Of a stretch of 6,053 nt of DNA, positions 1 to 5,877 are shown one piece after another. Position 1 is the stretch's first letter; each line of letters begins with the position of its first letter. The notes beneath the pieces are model-generated. The model ran no database searches. It worked only from the letters and a program-made list of their open reading frames with translations, and had not been told where the DNA came from. The translations under genes were made by a program, and so were the position numbers. Source of the DNA: Hyphomicrobiales bacterium (GTDB taxonomy: Bacteria > Pseudomonadota > Alphaproteobacteria > Rhizobiales > Aestuariivirgaceae); contig JAIBJH010000181.1 of the NCBI GenBank assembly GCA_020029455.1, positions 1-6,053 of the forward strand. The letters are read 5' to 3'.

Positions 1-438
1 CACAGCATGCTGGCGCCGCTGGTGGGCTCTCTCATCGCGCCGAAGCTCTTTGCCATCGCGCTTCTGTGCTGCGGCCTCAACTCCACGGTGACGGCAACGC
101 TCGCCGGCCAGATCGTCATGGAAGGCTTCCTCGACATCAGGCTTCCCGCCTGGTTGCGGCGCCTCATCACCCGCATGGTGGCGATTGTGCCGGCGGCCCT
201 TGTCACAATCTATTACGGCGCGGAAGGCACGGGCCTTCTTCTCATCCTCAGCCAGGTGATCCTTGCCTTCCAATTACCTTTCGCCGTGGTGCCGCTGGTC
301 ATGTTCACGCGAAACCGCGCCATGCTCGGAAATTTCGTGGCGCCTCTCTGGCTCACGGCGCTTTCCGCCGTCATCGCGGCGATCATCATTGCGCTTAATG
401 TCAAACTGTTGTGGGATATTGTATCGGGCGCATTCTAG
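1..438 (+). CDS. mntH: Nramp-family divalent metal (Mn2+/Fe2+) : H+ symporter, C-terminal part
   Basis: This is the 3' part of a gene that begins before the window; the frame is open from base 1 (codons CAC AGC precede the first ATG at 7) to TAG at 436-438, giving 145 residues. Nramp proteins import Mn2+ or Fe2+ with protons across the inner membrane. The diagnostic piece is GLNSTVTATLAGQIVMEGFL (around residues 25-44 here), which matches the conserved Nramp cytoplasmic-loop signature G-x-x-S-T-x-T-x-T-x-A-G-Q-x-V-M-E-G-F. It is followed by the typical R..ITR..AIVPA segment, the ILSQVILAFQLPFAVVPL helix and a final hydrophobic helix. Roughly the last four membrane helices are present. The metal-binding DPGN and MPH motifs of helices 1 and 6 would lie upstream and cannot be checked. 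The choice of mntH over another Nramp name is by family convention. The next gene starts 27 nt downstream and may be co-transcribed. Confidence 0.9.
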   Translation, partial: HSMLAPLVGSLIAPKLFAIALLCCGLNSTVTATLAGQIVMEGFLDIRLPAWLRRLITRMVAIVPAALVTIYYGAEGTGLLLILSQVILAFQLPFAVVPLVMFTRNRAMLGNFVAPLWLTALSAVIAAIIIALNVKLLWDIVSGAF

Positions 439-452
439 CCCGGCATTCGCAA

Positions 453-458
453 GGGAGG
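453..458 (+). promoter_or_regulatory. Ribosome binding site that selects the start at 466
   Basis: GGGAGG lies 7 nt before ATG 466. The in-frame TTG at 460 would be only 1 nt from this site, too close to be used, so the ATG is the better start. Confidence 0.7.
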
Positions 459-465
459 ATTGAAG

Positions 466-894
466 ATGTCCACAACACCAATGCCACGCTGGGCCATCGC
501 CGTCTCAGTCCTGCTGCTTCTTTGGGGACTGATGGGTGTGTGGTCTTTCTACAGTGAAATGACGATCACACCCGAAGCCGCAGCTACGATGCCTCCGGAA
601 CAAAGAGCCTTGTGGGATTCAATGCCGGGATGGCTTTGGGCAGACTTTGCCATCGCCGTGTTTGCAGGTCTCGGCGGTGCCATAGCGCTCCTCATGAAGC
701 GCGCTATTGCCGAGCAGGTCTATCTCATCAGCCTCATTGCGGTGGTCATTCAGTTCGGCTACATCTTTCTGGTGATGCCGGTTGTGCAAACCATCGGCGC
801 TTCTGCCATTCCCTTTCCCGCCGTCATCATCATCGTTGCGGCAATCTCCTACTGGCTGGCACGGAACTGGAAAGCCAAGGGATGGATAGCATAG
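466..894 (+). CDS. Small four-helix membrane protein of unknown function
   Basis: The protein has 142 aa. The start is ATG 466, with a strong GGGAGG 7 nt upstream. Four hydrophobic segments are visible at about residues 8-28, 57-78, 85-107 and 117-134. A polar stretch rich in Glu, Pro and Ala lies between the first two (ITPEAAATMPPEQRALWDSM), and the C-terminus is short and basic (RNWKAKGWIA). The layout of W.LMGV in helix 1, a TPEA..A.P..QRALW loop, P.W....FAIAVFAG in helix 2 and a terminal KGWI resembles a widespread proteobacterial family that databases often label 'sugar transporter'. I know of no evidence for that function, and 142 aa is too small for a classical sugar permease. The gene sits 27 nt after the Nramp gene, which suggests co-transcription. 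Function unknown. Confidence 0.8.
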   Translation: MSTTPMPRWAIAVSVLLLLWGLMGVWSFYSEMTITPEAAATMPPEQRALWDSMPGWLWADFAIAVFAGLGGAIALLMKRAIAEQVYLISLIAVVIQFGYIFLVMPVVQTIGASAIPFPAVIIIVAAISYWLARNWKAKGWIA

Positions 895-988
895 GCAAAC
901 ACGCTGCATAGATTTTCGGCAAGGCGCAATACTGCGCTTGACGATTCAGTGTGCCTGCGGTTGGTTGCCGGTTCTGATCTTGTTGCGC

Positions 989-993
989 GGGAG
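989..993 (+). promoter_or_regulatory. Ribosome binding site that selects the start at 1001
   Basis: GGGAG is 7 nt before ATG 1001. The longer reading from TTG 938 would add 21 residues with no comparable site and would put Cys- and Trp-rich sequence before the first membrane helix, so ATG 1001 is preferred. Confidence 0.6.
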
Positions 994-1000
994 TGGGATC

Positions 1001-1477
1001 ATGGATACGCAAACCGTTCTTCTTTTTCATGTCGCGGCGAGTTTCATTGCGTTGCCGCTGGGCTTTGTGGCGCTCCAAGCCTATTTTTCGCCGACACCAC
1101 CGGCCTGGACCCAATGGTTCCTGGGCTTTGCCATCGCCACCATTTTCACCGGCTTTCTCCTTCCGATTCCCTCACTCACCCCGGCGACCCTATTGGGCAT
1201 TATCGCAACGCTGGTGATCATCGGGATGGCCGTGGCGAATTATGCCTTCAAGCAGGGCGGAATCTGGAAGAAGTTCTATACCCTCGGCATGGTGGCCAGC
1301 ACCTATTTCCTGGCCTTCGTGCTGATCGCCCAGGCGTTCCTGAAACTGCCGCCGCTCAAGGCCATCGCACCCACCGGCACGGAGCTTCCCTTCGCCATTG
1401 CGCAGCTTGTTCTCCTTGCCGTTTTCGTCTGGATCGGCATCAAGGTTTATCGCAAGGCTGGCAGCATCGCTACCTGA
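1001..1477 (+). CDS. Hypothetical integral membrane protein (158 aa)
   Basis: The 158-aa protein is almost entirely hydrophobic. Likely membrane segments lie at residues 5-27, 37-56, 62-82, 94-113 and 129-149, giving about five helices. Visible landmarks are a His in the first helix (LLFHVAASFIALPLG), a loop with TGFLLPIPSLTP, the segment ANYAFKQGGIWKKFYTLGMVAS, and APTGTELPFAIAQ before the last helix. The His-containing first helix loosely recalls small DUF2306-like membrane proteins, but I cannot place it in a family with confidence. There is no signal peptide beyond the first helix and no catalytic motif that I recognise. It is separated from the preceding gene by about 106 nt without a clear terminator. 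It may have its own weak promoter or belong to the same transcript. Function unknown. Confidence 0.75.
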   Translation: MDTQTVLLFHVAASFIALPLGFVALQAYFSPTPPAWTQWFLGFAIATIFTGFLLPIPSLTPATLLGIIATLVIIGMAVANYAFKQGGIWKKFYTLGMVASTYFLAFVLIAQAFLKLPPLKAIAPTGTELPFAIAQLVLLAVFVWIGIKVYRKAGSIAT

Positions 1478-1580
1478 GCTGCACTTCCGGTAGCAATTTC
1501 TGCGAAAATAACTGATGTGCTAGGTTTTGCCCTCGCACGGGGGACATTTCTGCAATGCCAGCTTTCTGGAGTGCATCTCT

Positions 1581-2348
1581 ATGTCCACCACCCAGCGCAA
1601 TATCCTGCTGTTCTTCCTGCTGTCATTCCCTCTGACATGGTGGGGTTTTGCGCTCGCCTGGCTTGATCCCTCGCTGGGCCGGGAGGCGTCAAACTTCCCC
1701 CTCGGGCCGCTGATTGCCGCGCCCATCGTCATCTGGCTCACTACGGGGCGCGAGGGCCTTATGCGCTGGTTGAAGCGCCTTGCCAATTTCCGGGCGCCCA
1801 TCTGGGTTTATACTGTCTCGTTCTTTGTGCCGCTGGGGCTTGCGGTGCTCTGCACCATCTTCGCCATCGCTTCCGGGGCCAAGATTGGCGTGGTTTCAAC
1901 ATTCAGCTTTGCTGATCTTCTGCTCTTTACCGGCATCATGCTCATCGCCGGGCCGCTGCCTGAGGAAGTGACGTTCCGGGGACATGGCCAACATGAATTG
2001 CAGGAAGAAATGTCGCCCTTCATCGCTAGCCTGTGGATCGGGCTCGGGGTGCTCGTCTGGCATCTGCCGCTTCTCTTGTGGGGTGAACTGCCATGGCAGA
2101 TCGCCATCGCCATCATGGCAGTGAGCGTTGTCTATGCTTGGCTCTATGTGCAAGGCGGCAGTGTGTGGCCGCTGGTCATCTTGCATTTTGTCGTGAACTT
2201 TTTCGGCGCGGGCTTCTTCCAGGAAATGCTTCAGCCTGAGAGCCGCATTTACTACGCCACCTTCCTGATGATCTTCTATGTGGCCTGGGCGGGGCTGCTC
2301 TATTGGTGGCATGGCCCGCAACTGGGGCGTAAAACCAGCGAGGCATGA
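1581..2348 (+). CDS. CPBP-family putative intramembrane glutamic endopeptidase (first of a pair)
   Basis: The 255-aa protein has about seven or eight membrane helices and belongs to the CPBP family (CAAX proteases and bacteriocin-processing enzymes, Rce1-like, formerly 'Abi'). These enzymes cleave peptides inside the membrane. The family motifs are in order: EExxxR at E128-E129-VTF-R133, the Trp-His-Leu-Pro segment with H161, and HxxxN at H202/N206. All the residues expected for catalysis are present. The sequence after the first motif (RGHGQHELQEE) differs from the usual RGYxLPxL, so the substrate or helix packing may be unusual. ATG 1581 was chosen because GGAG at 1568-1571 is 9 nt upstream and the first helix begins at once. 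An upstream in-frame TTG at 1527 lacks a site. The second CPBP gene follows after 16 nt. The substrate is unknown: no prenylation, bacteriocin or phage-defence genes are nearby. Confidence 0.88.
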   Translation: MSTTQRNILLFFLLSFPLTWWGFALAWLDPSLGREASNFPLGPLIAAPIVIWLTTGREGLMRWLKRLANFRAPIWVYTVSFFVPLGLAVLCTIFAIASGAKIGVVSTFSFADLLLFTGIMLIAGPLPEEVTFRGHGQHELQEEMSPFIASLWIGLGVLVWHLPLLLWGELPWQIAIAIMAVSVVYAWLYVQGGSVWPLVILHFVVNFFGAGFFQEMLQPESRIYYATFLMIFYVAWAGLLYWWHGPQLGRKTSEA

Positions 2349-2350
2349 GA

Positions 2351-2356
2351 GGGAGG
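2351..2356 (+). promoter_or_regulatory. Ribosome binding site for the second CPBP gene
   Basis: GGGAGG stands 8 nt before ATG 2365 and just after the stop codon of the previous gene. It fixes the start at 2365 instead of the upstream in-frame ATG 2278, which lies deep inside the first CPBP gene. Confidence 0.7.
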
Positions 2357-2364
2357 TAGCGCAA

Positions 2365-3174
2365 ATGTTCCCCGCGCTTTCGTCACCGGCAAAGGCCGTC
2401 ACCTTCTATGTGATCGCTTTCATCCTTGTTTTTACGATTGCGGCCAATCCCGGCATCTTCGGAGAGGCAAGTCCGCCCCTCTCGATGCTGACGTCGATTG
2501 CTTCCGTGCTCATCATGATGCTTGTTGTCACGCGTGAGGGCTGGTCGAAGGAAGGCTGGCACTCGCTTGGGCTGTTCACAGCGGGCTTTCGCGGCTGGTG
2601 GGTTGCGATCCTCTTTCCGGCCGCCGTGCTTCTAGTCTGCGATGCAGTGCTCCTCATTTCGGGCCTTGCCAGTTTCAGCATTCCGGAAACCGGCAAGAGC
2701 GCGCTGCAGATGGCCGCCAATATAGGTGCAGGCCTTTTCATCAGCATCGGCTTTGCCTTTTGCGAGGAAATTGGCTGGCGCGGCTACATGTTGCCAAAGC
2801 TCTTAAGTCTTGGGGCTGTGGCGGCGGTGTTCATCGTGGGTTTCCTGCAGGGCATATGGCACCTGCCGCTGATGCTGATGACATCCTACTACCATGCCGA
2901 TGGTAACCCCATGATCGTGGTGCCGCTCTTTCTCGTGACGCTGACGCTCGCCGGCGCCTTCTTCGGTTTCCTGCGGCTATGGACGGGAAGCGTGTGGCCC
3001 GTGGCCATCACGCACGGCGTCTTCAATCTTGTCTGGGGCCTCGGTTCGGAAGTGATCAAGGCCGAGCGCCCGGAAACCATGGAGTATATCGGCGGCGAAA
3101 GCGGTGCCCTTATCATCATCGCGCTGATCGTCACTTCCTTCGTCTTGATACCGCGCATCAAAAACTACGCTTAG
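2365..3174 (+). CDS. CPBP-family putative intramembrane glutamic endopeptidase (second of a pair)
   Basis: The 269-aa polytopic membrane protein carries the complete CPBP motif set: E134-E135-IGW-R139-GY followed by MLPKL, then GIWHLPL with H166, and HGVFN with H217/N221. This is the textbook form of the family (EEIGWRGYxLPxL). It is a closer match to the consensus than its upstream neighbour, so the two are probably ancient paralogues and not a recent duplication. Hydrophobic segments occur around residues 13-27, 41-56, 77-100, 118-133, 148-164, 183-203, 210-227 and 248-263. The start at 2365 is supported by GGGAGG 8 nt upstream. It is almost certainly co-transcribed with the first CPBP gene, as the gap is 16 nt, and the unit ends at the terminator at 3198-3232. 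The natural substrate cannot be read from the sequence. Confidence 0.9.
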   Translation: MFPALSSPAKAVTFYVIAFILVFTIAANPGIFGEASPPLSMLTSIASVLIMMLVVTREGWSKEGWHSLGLFTAGFRGWWVAILFPAAVLLVCDAVLLISGLASFSIPETGKSALQMAANIGAGLFISIGFAFCEEIGWRGYMLPKLLSLGAVAAVFIVGFLQGIWHLPLMLMTSYYHADGNPMIVVPLFLVTLTLAGAFFGFLRLWTGSVWPVAITHGVFNLVWGLGSEVIKAERPETMEYIGGESGALIIIALIVTSFVLIPRIKNYA

Positions 3175-3197
3175 CCACTTGATCCGGAATCGAAAAG

Positions 3198-3232
3198 AAA
3201 ACCGGCGCGAGGGCCGGGTTTTCGCATTTTTT
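3198..3232 (+). terminator. Probable Rho-independent terminator after the CPBP genes
   Basis: AAAACCGGC (3198-3206) pairs with GCCGGGTTTT (3213-3222) across a six-base loop, with one bulged G on the right arm. A run of six T follows at 3227-3232 within a T-rich tract that continues to 3240. It lies 24 nt past the CPBP stop codon and before the promoter of the next unit. The A/T-flanked GC stem is symmetrical but there is no gene on the other strand to use it. It separates the membrane-protein cluster from the efflux operon. Confidence 0.75.
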
Positions 3233-3281
3233 CTTTCTTCCCCAGCTTGCTGAGGAAGAATCTTTGGAAATCCATGCCGCT

Positions 3282-3310
3282 CTTGACCCGCTCTTCCCAC
3301 TCGGCTATTC
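3282..3310 (+). promoter_or_regulatory. Predicted housekeeping-sigma promoter of the tetR-efflux operon
   Basis: CTTGAC at 3282-3287 and CTATTC at 3305-3310 are separated by 17 nt. The alphaproteobacterial housekeeping consensus is about CTTGAC-N17-CTATAT, so the -35 is perfect and the -10 matches four of six bases. The expected transcription start, 6-8 nt after the -10, falls at about 3316-3318, on the regulator's ATG. It is a prediction; the position relative to the operator is what makes it credible. Confidence 0.55.
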
Positions 3311-3314
3311 AATG

Positions 3315-3340
3315 TTAATGACTGACCGGTCAGTAATTAA
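3315..3340 (+). promoter_or_regulatory. TetR-type palindromic operator overlapping the tetR start codon
   Basis: The core ACTGACCGGTCAGT (3321-3334) is a perfect 14-bp palindrome. It extends to 13-bp arms over 3315-3340 with a single mismatched pair (12 of 13 matched). Length, symmetry and the central GACCGGTC are typical of operators bound by TetR-family dimers. It covers the predicted transcription start and the first eight codons of the regulator, so bound repressor would block initiation. Autoregulation by the adjacent TetR protein is an inference. Confidence 0.75.
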
Positions 3341-3947
3341 GAAACGGCGGCGGCGACCCGAAGCGCGGCCCGGAGAAATCCTGGACGCGGCCCTGGCGCT
3401 CTTCAGCAAAAAGGGATTTTCAGCGACCCGCATGGATGATGTGGCGGCCCGTGCGGGCGTCAGCAAGGGCGCGATCTATCTCTATTTTCCGGACAAGACG
3501 GCCCTGCTCAAAGCGCTGGTGAAGCAGGCTACGGGCGGCCAGATCGCGCAGGTCGCCGAGCTTGCGGACAGTCTCAGCGGTCCGGTCGCGCCGCTGATCC
3601 GGCAGCTCATCCTGCAGATGGCCTGGCGCGTCGAGTCAACAGAACTACCCTCGATTATAAAGCTGGTCATTGCCGAAAGCCGGGCCCATCCCGAAATCGG
3701 GAGGTTTTATCTCGACAATGTCATCGGCGCAGCCCTTCCGGTTCTTGAGCGCCTCATCCGGCGCGGCATCGCCGCAGGCGAATTTCGCAAGCTCGATGCG
3801 CGTCTTGCGGCCAAGTGCCTGATGGGGCCTATGCTGCTCAGCGCCATCTGGCGCTCTGTGTTCCAGCCGCTGGGCGCCAAAGCAATCGATACGAAAGCGC
3901 TTGCCGCGCTTCATGCCGACATCTTTCTCGGGGGTCTCAAGCCATGA
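3318..3947 (+). CDS. TetR/AcrR-family transcriptional regulator of the efflux operon
   Basis: The 209-aa protein has a canonical TetR N-terminal DNA-binding domain: ILDAALALFSKKGFSATRMD leads into the helix-turn-helix DVAARAGVSKGAIYLYFPDK (residues 41-60), followed by LLKALV. An all-helical C-terminal ligand/dimer domain follows (residues about 85-205) and is not conserved enough to name a ligand. A basic run KKRRRRP (residues 8-14) precedes helix 1 and may contact the minor groove. ATG 3318 is chosen because the predicted transcript starts there. ATG 3312 (two codons upstream) and TTG 3264 are alternatives, and none has a ribosome binding site. The operator overlaps codons 1-8. The stop codon overlaps the HlyD gene start (ATGA at 3944-3947), so regulator and pump are one operon, as in cecR-ybhGFSR. 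It probably represses the operon until an inducer binds. Confidence 0.92.
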   Translation: MTDRSVIKKRRRRPEARPGEILDAALALFSKKGFSATRMDDVAARAGVSKGAIYLYFPDKTALLKALVKQATGGQIAQVAELADSLSGPVAPLIRQLILQMAWRVESTELPSIIKLVIAESRAHPEIGRFYLDNVIGAALPVLERLIRRGIAAGEFRKLDARLAAKCLMGPMLLSAIWRSVFQPLGAKAIDTKALAALHADIFLGGLKP

Positions 3948-4915
3948 GGCGTGTTGTTCCTATTCTCGTCATTGCCGTAGCGGCGGCTTTGTTCTGGTTC
4001 CGCGATTATTGGCTTCCGGCGGCGGCGGACCGCAGCCACTATCTTGGCTATGCGGAGGGCGAGACATCTCTCGTGGGCCCTGCCGTGGCAGGAAGGCTTG
4101 TCACTGTTGCTGTCATCAAAGGGCAAGAGGTGAAGGCCGGCGCGCCATTGTTCCAGCTTGATGATGCAGTGGCACGCAGCGAAATCCTCCGGCTCGAAGC
4201 AGCCTTGGCGGCGGCAAGGGCAGCGCTCGATGACTTGCAAACAGGAAAGCGCCCCGAAGAACTCGACCTCATCGCAAGACAGGAAGCGGAAGCGGAGGCC
4301 AATCTGGCGCTCGCTAAAACCGAATATGAGCGCGTCAGCAGCCTCAGCCGCCGCGGCGTTGTCGCCCAAACGGATTTCGACCAAGCCAAAGCCGCGCTTG
4401 CGGTTGCAGAAGAGCGCTTGAAGCAGGTTCAGGCCAACGCAACCATCGCCCGGCTTCCGGCGCGGGTGGCCGAGATTTCAGCCGCCCTCGCGCGCGTTGC
4501 GGAAGCCGAAGCGGCGCTTGCCACGCAGCGCGCACGGCTTTCGGATTACCGGGCAATGTCGCCTTCCGATGCGGTAGTCGATGACGTGTTCTTCGATGCG
4601 GGCGAAGCCGTCGGAGCGGGCCAGCCTGTTGTTTCCATGCTTCAGCCCCGAAAGATCAGTTTGCGGTTCTACGTGCCGGAGGCAGAACGGACAAAGGCGG
4701 CAACCGGCACAAGCATCCGCTATTCCTGCGACGGCTGCGGCGAAGGCGGCAGCGCCACCATTACCCATGCGGCGGCAACACCGGAATACACGCCCCCTGT
4801 CATTTACTCCGAAACTGCGCGGGCAAAGCTCGTCTTTCTCGTGGAGGCGAGGCCCGATCAGCCCGACCCCCGCCTGCAGCCGGGCCTTCCCATTGAAATT
4901 GAAGCGCTGCCATGA
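3944..4915 (+). CDS. HlyD-family membrane-fusion (periplasmic adaptor) protein, YbhG/YhiI-like
   Basis: The 323-aa adaptor links an inner-membrane ABC exporter to an outer-membrane channel. Residues 4-20 form an N-terminal membrane anchor or uncleaved signal (VVPILVIAVAAALFWFR). The first half of the lipoyl domain lies at about 40-76 (EGETSLVGPAVAGRLVTVAV). A long Ala/Glu/Arg-rich alpha-helical hairpin at about 77-203 has a break near SLSRRGVVAQTDFD, the typical tip contacting the outer-membrane protein. The second lipoyl half is at 204-233 (PSDAVVDDVFFDAGEAVGAGQPV). A beta-barrel/membrane-proximal part ends with TPPVIYSETARAKLVFLVEA, a stretch characteristic of the YbhG-type branch. The barrel contains a CDGC pair (C262, C265). 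The start ATG 3944 overlaps the tetR stop, and its own stop overlaps the ATPase start (ATGA, 4912-4915), indicating translational coupling. No outer-membrane channel gene is in view, so a shared TolC-like protein is likely. Confidence 0.9.
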   Translation: MRRVVPILVIAVAAALFWFRDYWLPAAADRSHYLGYAEGETSLVGPAVAGRLVTVAVIKGQEVKAGAPLFQLDDAVARSEILRLEAALAAARAALDDLQTGKRPEELDLIARQEAEAEANLALAKTEYERVSSLSRRGVVAQTDFDQAKAALAVAEERLKQVQANATIARLPARVAEISAALARVAEAEAALATQRARLSDYRAMSPSDAVVDDVFFDAGEAVGAGQPVVSMLQPRKISLRFYVPEAERTKAATGTSIRYSCDGCGEGGSATITHAAATPEYTPPVIYSETARAKLVFLVEARPDQPDPRLQPGLPIEIEALP

Positions 4916-5814
4916 GTGCCTTCGCCATAGATGTGAGAGGGCTTACCAAGCGCTACGGGCCACGCACCGTTGTTGACCGGGTCGACCTGCAAATCGCGCC
5001 GGGCCGCATTTGCGGGTTTCTGGGGCCTAATGGCTCCGGCAAGACAACGACACTGCGCATGATCTGCGGGCTGCTCACGCCGGACGCCGGCGAAGGCACT
5101 TGCCTTGGCGAAGACATCATCACGTCCCGCGATGCCATCAAGCGGAAGGCCGGCTACATGACGCAGCGCTTCGGGCTCTATGAAGATCTCACCATTCGCG
5201 AGAACATGGAATTCGTCGCTCGCGTCTATGGCCTCACCCACGCCGCAGCGCGCGTTGGCGAAGCGCTGGAGCGGCTCGGCCTTGCCAGCCGCCAGGACCA
5301 GCTTACCGGCGCATTGTCAGGCGGCTGGAAGCAGCGGCTGGCGCTTGCGGCCTGCGTGCTGCACGAACCGAAAATCCTTTTGCTCGATGAGCCGACAGCG
5401 GGCGTTGACCCCAAGGCGCGCCGCACCTTCTGGGACGAGATTCATGCCCTGGCGGCAGAAGGCATCACCGTGCTTGTTTCAACGCATTACATGGATGAGG
5501 CAGAGCGTTGTCACGAGATTGCCTATATCGCCTATGGCAGGTTGATGGCGCGGGGCACGGCGGCCGAGATCATCGCGCAATCGGGCCTCAAGGCCATGGT
5601 GATCACCGGAGAAGGCGCAGACCGGCTCGCGCCACTCCTTCGCGATGCGCCGGGAATTACGGCAGCGGCAGCTTTCGGCACGGCGTACGGCAGCGGCAGC
5701 CTTCGGCACGGCGCTGCATGTTTGCAGCCCGGATGGCGATGCCTTGCGTGCGGCGGTGGCGCGCGTGACGCAAGGCAAGAAGCTTCGCGCGGCAGAGGCC
5801 GAACCCACCCTTGA
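4912..5814 (+). CDS. ABC-2 type exporter ATPase, frameshifted near the C-terminus by a 28-bp duplication
   Basis: The reading frame as written encodes 300 aa. Residues 1-258 are a normal drug-exporter type ABC ATPase. They include an aromatic A-loop residue (Y15), Walker A GPNGSGKT (38-45), Q-loop Q85, signature LSGGWKQR (135-142), Walker B ILLLDEP (155-161), D-loop AGVDP (163-167) and switch H192. From residue 259 the sequence turns into a Gly/Arg/Cys-rich tail (YGSGSLRHGAACLQPGWRC...) unlike any ABC protein and stops at 5812-5814. The cause is the tandem repeat at 5659-5714, and the true C-terminus continues in the +1 frame to 5869. The catalytic core is intact, so a partly active product is possible, but the C-terminal domain is lost. 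Unlike E. coli YbhF there is only one nucleotide-binding domain. The start overlaps the HlyD stop. Without the repeat the product would be 309 aa, a usual length. Confidence 0.85.
   Translation: MSAFAIDVRGLTKRYGPRTVVDRVDLQIAPGRICGFLGPNGSGKTTTLRMICGLLTPDAGEGTCLGEDIITSRDAIKRKAGYMTQRFGLYEDLTIRENMEFVARVYGLTHAAARVGEALERLGLASRQDQLTGALSGGWKQRLALAACVLHEPKILLLDEPTAGVDPKARRTFWDEIHALAAEGITVLVSTHYMDEAERCHEIAYIAYGRLMARGTAAEIIAQSGLKAMVITGEGADRLAPLLRDAPGITAAAAFGTAYGSGSLRHGAACLQPGWRCLACGGGARDARQEASRGRGRTHP
5659..5714 (+). repeat. 28-bp tandem direct repeat, two copies, within the ATPase gene
   Basis: Copy 1 is 5659-5686 and copy 2 is 5687-5714, directly adjacent. They match at 26 of 28 positions; the differences are T/C transitions at 5673 versus 5701 and at 5686 versus 5714. 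Each copy starts with ACGGCAGCGGCAGC and encodes TAAAAFGTA in its own frame, one base apart. Inside each unit GGCAGC is itself repeated twice, which favours strand slippage. Confidence 0.95.
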
Positions 5815-5869
5815 GGATGTCTTCATTCACCTCATGGGGCAGGCCACCGACAATACGCTTGCAGCGTGA
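5687..5869 (+). pseudogene. Displaced C-terminal end of the ABC ATPase (in the +1 frame)
   Basis: From the second repeat copy the +1 frame reads TAAAAFGTALHVCSPDGDAL and runs to AEPTLEDVFIHLMGQATDNT, closing at TGA 5867-5869. The EPTLEDVFIHLMG element is the usual ending of ABC-2 exporter ATPases. Joining residue 258 of the upstream frame to Leu 5714-5716 adds 51 residues and gives a seamless 309-aa protein. The restored stop lies only 8 nt before the permease ATG, the tight spacing expected in this operon. The fragment has no start codon of its own with a good ribosome binding site. An internal ATG at 5718 is possible but would give a fragment without an ATPase core. Confidence 0.85.
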
Positions 5870-5877
5870 GGTGTGTG

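Noticed and set aside
921..939. Possible hairpin AAGGCGCA / TGCGCTT as a terminator after the 142-aa gene
   Set aside because: The stem is short with a bulge and no T run follows, so it is not convincing as an intrinsic terminator.
937..965. CTTGAC at 937-942 as a promoter for the 158-aa gene
   Set aside because: At 17-nt spacing the -10 would be GTTGGT, which does not resemble the consensus; only the -35 half matches.
1478..1580. AT-rich gap before the first CPBP gene as a promoter or riboswitch
   Set aside because: Only a weak CTTCCG-N17-AATAAC pairing can be drawn and no conserved leader structure is apparent.
1896..2402. Long antisense open frame of 168 codons opposite the first CPBP gene
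   Set aside because: It is the GC-rich shadow of a clearly coding gene; its protein is His/Gln/Arg-rich with no domain and no ribosome binding site.
1581..3174. CPBP ('Abi') genes as a phage-defence system
   Set aside because: The old Abi label alone is not evidence; no toxin, nuclease, integrase or phage gene is nearby.
3264..3317. Extended N-terminus of the TetR protein from TTG 3264 or ATG 3312
   Set aside because: No ribosome binding site supports either, and the predicted transcription start lies downstream of both. ATG 3312 cannot be fully excluded.
5640..5720. Programmed +1 ribosomal frameshift to join the two ATPase frames
   Set aside because: No slippery codon run, stop codon at the shift point or stimulatory Shine-Dalgarno-like element is visible, and an exact 28-bp duplication explains the shift fully.
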